Source: Symbiodinium sp. CCMP2592 (lineage: Eukaryota > Sar > Dinophyceae > Suessiales > Symbiodiniaceae). From it: a DNA stretch of 64,000 bases. Below the pieces are notes generated by a model that saw only the letters and a list, made by a program, of their open reading frames with translations, was not told where the DNA came from and searched no databases. Below are positions 58,319 through 64,000 of the stretch, piece after piece. The DNA is taken from assembly GCA_905221615.1 (NCBI GenBank), contig CAJNDT010000136.1, forward strand, positions 829,001 to 893,000, in the 5' to 3' direction. Made by a program: the position numbers and the translations under genes. Numbering within the stretch: the first letter of the stretch is position 1; each line of letters opens with the position of its first letter.

Positions 58319-59860
58319 GCAGAATCAGGCGTGAAGTTTTGGCATGACTCGAAACATATCCGGAATCCTAAACCCTGTTTTTCTCAGAGCCATCCCGCCG
58401 TTCAGGCTTTAGGTTTTCTCTGTTTAAGTGTTGGGGCGAAGGGCCTAGGGTTCAGGGTGTAAGATGTGGGGATGCTCAGCAAGTAGTATAATATTTACCT
58501 ACACTATTTTGGGGTGTCCTTGCCATAGTTGTAGTATAACATACCCCAGCACCCTAAGTAGGTGCGATGATACGGTTGATGATATAAGTCCTGCATCACC
58601 CGTCGATAAGGAATATACCAAGATTGCCATAGTTTAGGGTCTTTAAGGTAATGCATGATTTATACCAGCAACTTTAGGTTGAGGTGGGCCCGAAAATGAT
58701 CGAGAGTCGCATCCCAAGGATGTAACCATCAGCGCGAGACTGCGGCATCATGCATCGTGAAAGCTGCACCCCACACCTTCCCGCCCCTAAACCCTATAAA
58801 CCCTAAACCTGTGCAGCCCAGGCTCCTATCGCAACGATGCCAACGATGCCAGTGGCCTGGCAGCATAGAATCGTTGAGGACCTTTTGGCACTTGGGTGCA
58901 AGGTGAAACCTTGATCACAGCATAGGGCCCTCTTAAGTGGCCATAAGGAAGAAACGGTTGACGAGCGTTAAGCTCTGGGCTAACGGTTGTGGTTTCGAGA
59001 TTCACAATACCTGAATTGCGACGTCTGGATTTCGATTGGGTAGCGCATGAAGGTTGTCGTGGCAGCGAGTTTCGGGTCGCGACTCCAGAATTTCCCAAAC
59101 ACGAACCCCCACAAGCCCCCAGAGTCAGAATGTTAAGATCGAATAAGAAAACTTGAGGTCTTTCGCTGCGGTTTAAGCTGTGTAAACCCAACGATTCACA
59201 ATTCGATCCACTTGGAAACTAAACAGTGCCAAACATGATGACAAAGCTCGTTTGCGAGTGGCATTGTAAATACCAGCATGCGAAAGCTCAGGGGCAACAT
59301 GAAGATCCAGTCGAGATACTCAGCAGTTGTGTAGCACTTACTTACTGAGTCTCGTTGCAACCTAGCTTGAACCCAACACCCTACATCCTAAACCGTCATC
59401 TGGTGCCCTGGACCCCGAAGTTCTCCGCACTAGAGCGTGCAAGCTACATCCCAAGTTCTCCTATTCAGCAATCCTAAAACTTGAACACCCGGAAACACAA
59501 GGCTTAAATTCTAAACAACCCCTAAACCCTAAACCACTAGACCCTAAGCTTTGGAGCAAAGGAAACCCCCCGAGCCGAAACGTCTGGTGCTTTTGCAGAG
59601 TCTGAACTTCCACAGCCAAAGTTTCCGTCCGAACCCTACCTTGCAAGTTTGGGGTTGAAAATTGGGTTTTTGGGTTAGGGGTTTTAAGGCTGCAGGGTTT
59701 TGGGGCTTAGGGATTAGGGGTTTTTGGAGGTTTAGGGTTTAAGGAGTATCTCCGAAGAATGAAGAGCCAGAATAGAAGCTTCGATGGCAAGGACCTGAAT
59801 TTCAAGCAGACCCAGTTTTTCGGCATCCTTGGGTTTGGGAAACTCCGTAAGTTGTTCGAT
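58319..59860. other. Gene-free region
   Basis: A decayed hairpin (GGGGTGTCCTTG...ACATACCCCAGCACC) at 58495-58555 resembles the one near 40910. Telomere-like words occur at 58785-58810 and 59520-59735. No supported gene. Confidence 0.4.
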
Positions 59861-59955
59861 ATAGGGGCCTTGAAGTGGTTACCAATACCATTTCCAGGGC
59901 TCCTTGTATAACTGTGCTACATGTATCCCCCAATCTAAATTATTTAGACCCCTAA
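59861..59955. mobile_element. Hairpin element, family B-like
   Basis: The left end ATAGGGGCCTTGAAGTGG pairs poorly with a right end TTATTTAGACCCCTAAAT. GGGCTCCTTGTATAACTGTG fills the core. Probably an old family B member. Confidence 0.5.
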
Positions 59956-60657
59956 ATTACATGTTTTGTGTGTGTGTGGGTGCGTGCGTGTCGAAGGCCT
60001 TGGCGACATCGGTGCAGATGCCGACTGCCGCAGGGTCCCGCGGTCTTTGGAACGAGGTATAGTGGTACTATCCTTAACTACCAGACCCTGCCTTTTTGTA
60101 GGGTCCCCAAGCAGTCCATATTGGGGTTTGTAAATTATTAAGAGCCTACGAAAGGGTAGGTTATGGTGCTTTAGAAGGGTATTAACATATACCCAAGTCC
60201 GATGCTCATTGTTCAGGCTCTTGTATTGCCTTTCGCGGTGCCCACGAACCAATACCCACCAATGCAACGCTGTAGTTTGTACGCCATAACTCAGAAACTA
60301 ATTTTCGTTGTAGCGCACTCCTCGTGGTGGCGGTGAAGCAGCTGCCGCAAGTTAAGCGTACGGCTGCCGTGGGTGATGAAATGAGATGTTCCAGCTTCTG
60401 ACAGAGAGTCCTTTGATTTGTCTGTTTCCTTGGATCTGCTTTCCTTTGTGGGAGTTTTCTAAGACGAGACTGACCCCGCCAACTCGTCGTAGCTCCAAAC
60501 CCGACGAAGGAGTTCAAAAGGAGCGCTTCCCTGCAGAGTTGTGCTGGATGGCCGTGATATATCCCCTGCCTCCCCAAGTGTAGCACTTAGCGGGGGTGAA
60601 GTGTCAGCGGCCATCGTACTGCAGCTTTTGGGCCGATCTATTGAACAAATTACAAAT

Positions 60658-60769
60658 CTAGGATGCCCAGTAGTACCCTTATTCCCTTTTTGTAGTCCTA
60701 GGTTCCTTATACAGTTACCCAATACCAAAAAGGGAGCCCTTTTTAATCCTAGGTTACTGGGCATCCTAG
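60658..60769. mobile_element. Hairpin MITE, family F copy 1
   Basis: CTAGGATGCCCAGTAGTACC pairs imperfectly with TAGGTTACTGGGCATCCTAG, with ATTCCCTTTTTG against AAAAAGGGAGCC inside. 112 bp. Copy 2 is only 0.6 kb downstream. Confidence 0.8.
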
Positions 60770-60883
60770 AAATCATCCCTGCTTCCCTAGCAAGCACCAG
60801 CCAACTCGGGCTCCAGGCTTTGCTGTTTGAGGTTGAGGCCTTTTCAGAGATGGAGGTTACGGTTTAGGCCCTTGTGCTTTCAG

Positions 60884-61086
60884 GTCTTGAGCTCAATGTT
60901 TCGGTGCATTTCAAGCTTCGCATCCTACGAGGAGATCGAATGATCAGGATACGAGCCCCTGAAGAGTGGCACGCTGGCCAGAGCTTGGACCCGACCCCAA
61001 ACGTCTTGGCGGAAGTTGCGAGGGCGAACATAGACGGATGTGAGGCTGTACGTATGGCTGTCGTTCTCAACATTACTGGTGTTTAG
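60884..61086 (+). other. Possible terminal exon, unknown protein
   Basis: Just after a pyrimidine-rich CTTGTGCTTTCAG acceptor-like sequence, 67 codons read as a plausible globular protein fragment (LELNVSVHFKLRILRGDRMI...) and end with TAG. There are no upstream exons that I can identify and no recognisable domain. It could be chance. Confidence 0.25.
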
Positions 61087-61328
61087 AAGTACCCAAGCAG
61101 TAGCAGCTCAGTAGCAGCAAGAGTAGTGGTATATAACGACTGCAGAATCGAAAGACACATGTTCATGACCGTGTATCAGCACCCCAGGCACTGAACACAA
61201 CAGTTCTCAACCCTGACCCAAAACAACCCTAAATCCGAAAGCAGGGCCAGAGGTAATACCGTGCTTAAGTATGGTACAAAGCGCCGCCCGAACCCTATGC
61301 TAATTATCAAGAGTCAAGAAGCCCCTAT

Positions 61329-61438
61329 CTAGCATGACAGTAGTACCCTTATTCCCTTTTAGAAGTCCTGGTTCCTTTTAAAGTTACCCAATACCAAAGA
61401 GGGAGCCCTTTTTATTCCTAGGTTACTGGGCATCCTAG
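61329..61438. mobile_element. Hairpin MITE, family F copy 2
   Basis: The left arm CTAGCATGACAGTAGTACCC pairs with a right arm ending GTTACTGGGCATCCTAG. The interior (CCCTTATTCCCTTTTAGAAG...ACCAAAGAGGGAGCC) matches copy 1 closely. 110 bp. Confidence 0.8.
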
Positions 61439-61468
61439 CTATTGTATGCCCCCTGGGCCCCTTCTTCC

Positions 61469-61574
61469 AATTATGTCGGCTCTTTTCGGGTCCTTATTAT
61501 ACTACGGCACCTAATATTTAAGGTACCCAAAAAGGGACCCTAGTTTTGAGAACTACCCAATTATTTCGGCTCTT
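61469..61574. mobile_element. Truncated family D element between direct repeats
   Basis: AATTATGTCGGCTCTT (61469-61484) and AATTATTTCGGCTCTT (61559-61574) flank a family D fragment: TCCTTATTATACTACGGCACC, then ACCCAAAAAGGGACCC and AACTACCC. The left outer arm is missing, so the 16-bp direct repeats may mark either a deletion or an unusually long target duplication. Confidence 0.6.
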
Positions 61575-61833
61575 GCCAGGCTGATCCACGGCCAAGTGGG
61601 ACTGCAAGTCGGCAACATCCGACGCATTCGCTGACTCCCGCCTTGGTGTGCTGACTCTCTAAGAGGCTACCCCATGAAAGGTTGAAGCCCAGACGAACCC
61701 AGAACCCTAAACCCAAAAAACTCGCTAAATAGCCCTTCAGCTCTAAACGCTAAAGCCTAAACCTGAATTGAGGAGGCCAGGCACTAGGGTTTTGAGATGT
61801 TTTAACTCTTCGCCTCTCGCAGGGTGTCTGTAT

Positions 61834-61913
61834 ATGGGAGTTTCCGAAAATAAAATAGTAGGATCCTTATTATAAGGACCCCAAAGTAAGGTATCCCGAA
61901 TTTTCGGAAATAT
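61834..61913. mobile_element. Hairpin MITE, family E copy 2
   Basis: The left arm ATGGGAGTTTCCGAAAATAA pairs with CCGAATTTTCGGAAATAT. The core GGATCCTTATTATAAGGACC is palindromic and resembles that of copy 1 (37645-37750) in reverse. Confidence 0.75.
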
Positions 61914-62225
61914 ATCTGTAGGGTCCGGGGCAGCGGATAAGTTTTTTTCGGGTTCTAGGGGAAATGTAATCTTTAAGGGCTTCCTGAAAGGGTTCTTAAA
62001 GGGATCCATAAAGGGCCTGTAAGGGTTTAGGAGGGTAAATATACTGCTGATGGACAAAATCCTGCATTATCCATAGGGAATGCACACAGTTTTTTGCAAA
62101 TCGATTTAAATGTGCTGCCCCAGCCAACTGCCGGCGCGGTTTTCCCCGTGGGCTGTGCCTACGAAGCCGGGATGTACACGTTGCTGCGGGTCTGACGGTT
62201 TCACCGGGAGTAGAGTTGCAGAGTT

Positions 62226-62326
62226 GGGTGGTTGTCAAGATTATGGTCCCTTTTCGGTACCCTAAATCTTAGGTGCCGTACCATAAGAAGGACCCAAAAA
62301 AGGGACCCTAATTTTCACAACCACCC
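62226..62326. mobile_element. Hairpin MITE, family D copy 3
   Basis: A 101-bp element: GGGTGGTTGTCAAGATTATG and GGTCCCTTTT pair with AAAAGGGACCCTAATTTTCA and CAACCACCC. The core carries ACCCTAAATCTTAGGTGCCG. Confidence 0.85.
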
Positions 62327-64000
62327 AGTTGGGAAGGCGTGGGGCCTGAAGAGCTTGCGACACTCAACTGTTATGATCGCTACGGGAAGTGGTAGCTGAA
62401 GTGATACTAATACGAAGAATAATACCATTATACTGATACTGATACGAATACTAACTCTAATAATACTAAGGCAGACGGATTCTTTGCTTTGTCGGTCTGT
62501 TCATTGGTACGCCAAGGGCTCGAAACACCAAAGCTCCAGTCCAGCCGTAGCCCAAGAGCCGCACAAATGTTGACAGTAAATTTCTATTTTAGAAATTTAA
62601 AGCAGGAATAAGAATAAGGCGAATACTAAGACTAACTCTAGTATCTGTATTGGTTTAGGCACAGTGGAATAGAAACAAAGACTTTATTGAGCAGACCCTG
62701 CAGTCGCCTCCCATGCGCCATTGATACTTAAGCCTGAAGTCTCAATCTCTTCCCCTTGTGAGGGCCGTCCAATATTATCGAGTCTTTGATAAAGGTGCCT
62801 GGAAGGGTTCTATAAAGGTTCCTGTAAGGGTTCTATACCGGTTGATAGAAGGGTCTTGTGAAGGTTCCTGTAAGGGTTCTATAAGGGCTCTTTTGACGGT
62901 TCCTAGTTCCTAGATTGGCAGCAAGCAGATTGGTTCGGGCCCCTTAGGTTGTCGGGGTTACTGGGAGATCTGGTGCATCCAGTTCTGCCTTCTCGTTGAA
63001 GAAGGTAAGGTGGCACTGTAAGGGCTTAAACTTGCATGGACGCAGCCTTCAGATGCCAGGAGAAGCCGGCGCCAAATGAGGTCGCTGAAGGCTGGCTCGC
63101 ATCTGGAGGTTTTGGGCATTGGGAGTTCTGAAACTACAGATCTCTCGAGGTGGTGATTACGATTTATTGTTTCCATGATTTGAGGGTTATTGCTGCCGTC
63201 ATTGCCATGGGTTGATAAGTTTTATGGTTAGTATGCCCTTTGCGGTTCAGGTTTGAGTTGCATTGGGCCTAGGGGCTGGGTACTTGGTAACTTGTAGCTA
63301 TCTTCTTCTACAAATGACTAAAGTCTCTAAAGGGAGCAGGAGAAAAGGTGGAGGTGGTACTAAGCCCTCACGAGGTCTTGTTGCTTCCCAGTAGGAGGTA
63401 GAGATAGGAGGTAGTTTTACTAACTTCGACTGTGGCTCTTGTCACCAGCATTTGGGAGGCGGAGGAACCCTTTTCGGAAGGAGATCTCTTGTAGGAGTTG
63501 AAGTAAACCCTAAACCTTAATAGAAGATTGAAGAGAAAGCCGCCCTATTGTAAGGGGATCACCAGATTCCCCTCAGCCTGAGGCAACTCCACAGCGCGCT
63601 TGGGCAGCGTGCGCATGGCAGTTTGGGGTTTCGTAAGGGTTCAGGCGGTTTAGGGCTTCGTGTCCGGCATTGGTTTACCCTTGTGGTTGAGGGAGATTCC
63701 TGCTTTTGTTGAGAAGGATAAACGGCAAAACCGCTTGATTAGGCATCCTCGAAGATCTTCCTCAATGCAGGGATTTCTGCAGCAAGGTTTGATTTGGTGT
63801 TGTGTGGTCAGCCTTAACCCAAAGATGCTACAGGATTTACGCCAGAACCCGAACCAGATCTTTGCCTAGGCCCGCAAGCTACCCAGAATACTTGGAACGA
63901 GCCCTAGTGTAAGTGTAACGTAACGCTTGTGTGGCATGACTGTTGGCAAGTTTACTTGTAAGATTTTGTCCGACTCAGTCAATAGCTTAGACTCCTGTCC
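62327..64000. other. Gene-free end of window
   Basis: AATACTAACTCTAATACTAAG-type words at 62400-62475 and 62605-62650, and GGTTCCTGTAAGGGTTCTATA boxes repeated at 62790-62900. ORFs are short and unrecognised. Confidence 0.4.

Overview
This window looks like nuclear DNA from a dinoflagellate-type alga, and this assignment is an inference. The reasons are: very low gene density; intronless or nearly intronless genes in a unidirectional tandem array; a Cys-Cys repeat domain fused to an acyltransferase-3-like membrane domain; a gag-like relic of the kind found in dinoflagellate copia-type elements; and plant-type TTTAGGG/CCCTAAA motifs scattered through most of the non-coding DNA. I saw no bacterial-type operons, rRNA, tRNA or CRISPR array, and no recognisable dinoflagellate spliced-leader sequence.

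Layout. From 1 to about 31.5 kb the window is almost gene-free. It holds degenerate telomere-like tracts, boxes of the TTTAAGGGATCTATAAGGG type, many 80-220 bp hairpin (MITE-like) elements, a gag-like relic (8.3-8.8 kb), a fold-back structure (12.9-13.4 kb), an AT-rich TACTAAT-like field (13.4-15.0 kb), a GC-rich patch (18.2-19.9 kb) and several short coding-looking fragments. The core of the window (31.7-44.7 kb) is a same-strand tandem array of three paralogous genes for a secreted or membrane protein of about 780-790 residues: a signal peptide, four Cys...CC repeats, a globular linker, and a multi-pass domain resembling acyltransferase 3 (NRF-6-like). Copy 1 is intact, copy 2 has a one-base deletion, and copy 3 is interrupted by a 103-bp insertion that behaves as a GT-AG intron. 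From 44.7 kb to the end the DNA is again repeat-rich: a 64-bp satellite (47.3-49.2 kb), TA microsatellites tied to a palindromic element (52.0-52.3 kb), one unrecognised gene broken by frameshifts (52.7-53.7 kb), a long CTA array (54.4-55.1 kb), a clean TTTAGGG tract (57.9-58.1 kb) and more hairpin elements.

The most interesting system is the large and diverse population of short hairpin elements together with the intron in copy 3. The intron has target-site-like direct repeats, no counterpart in copies 1 and 2, and a 14-bp core identical to that of a MITE lying less than 1 kb upstream of copy 3. This fits intron gain by a MITE-like 'introner', seen within one tandem gene family.

The three array copies are a patchwork of pairwise similarity, which suggests gene conversion. 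If the acyltransferase assignment is right, the proteins would act at a membrane and transfer acyl groups to an extracytoplasmic or lumenal substrate. The substrate cannot be read from the sequence.
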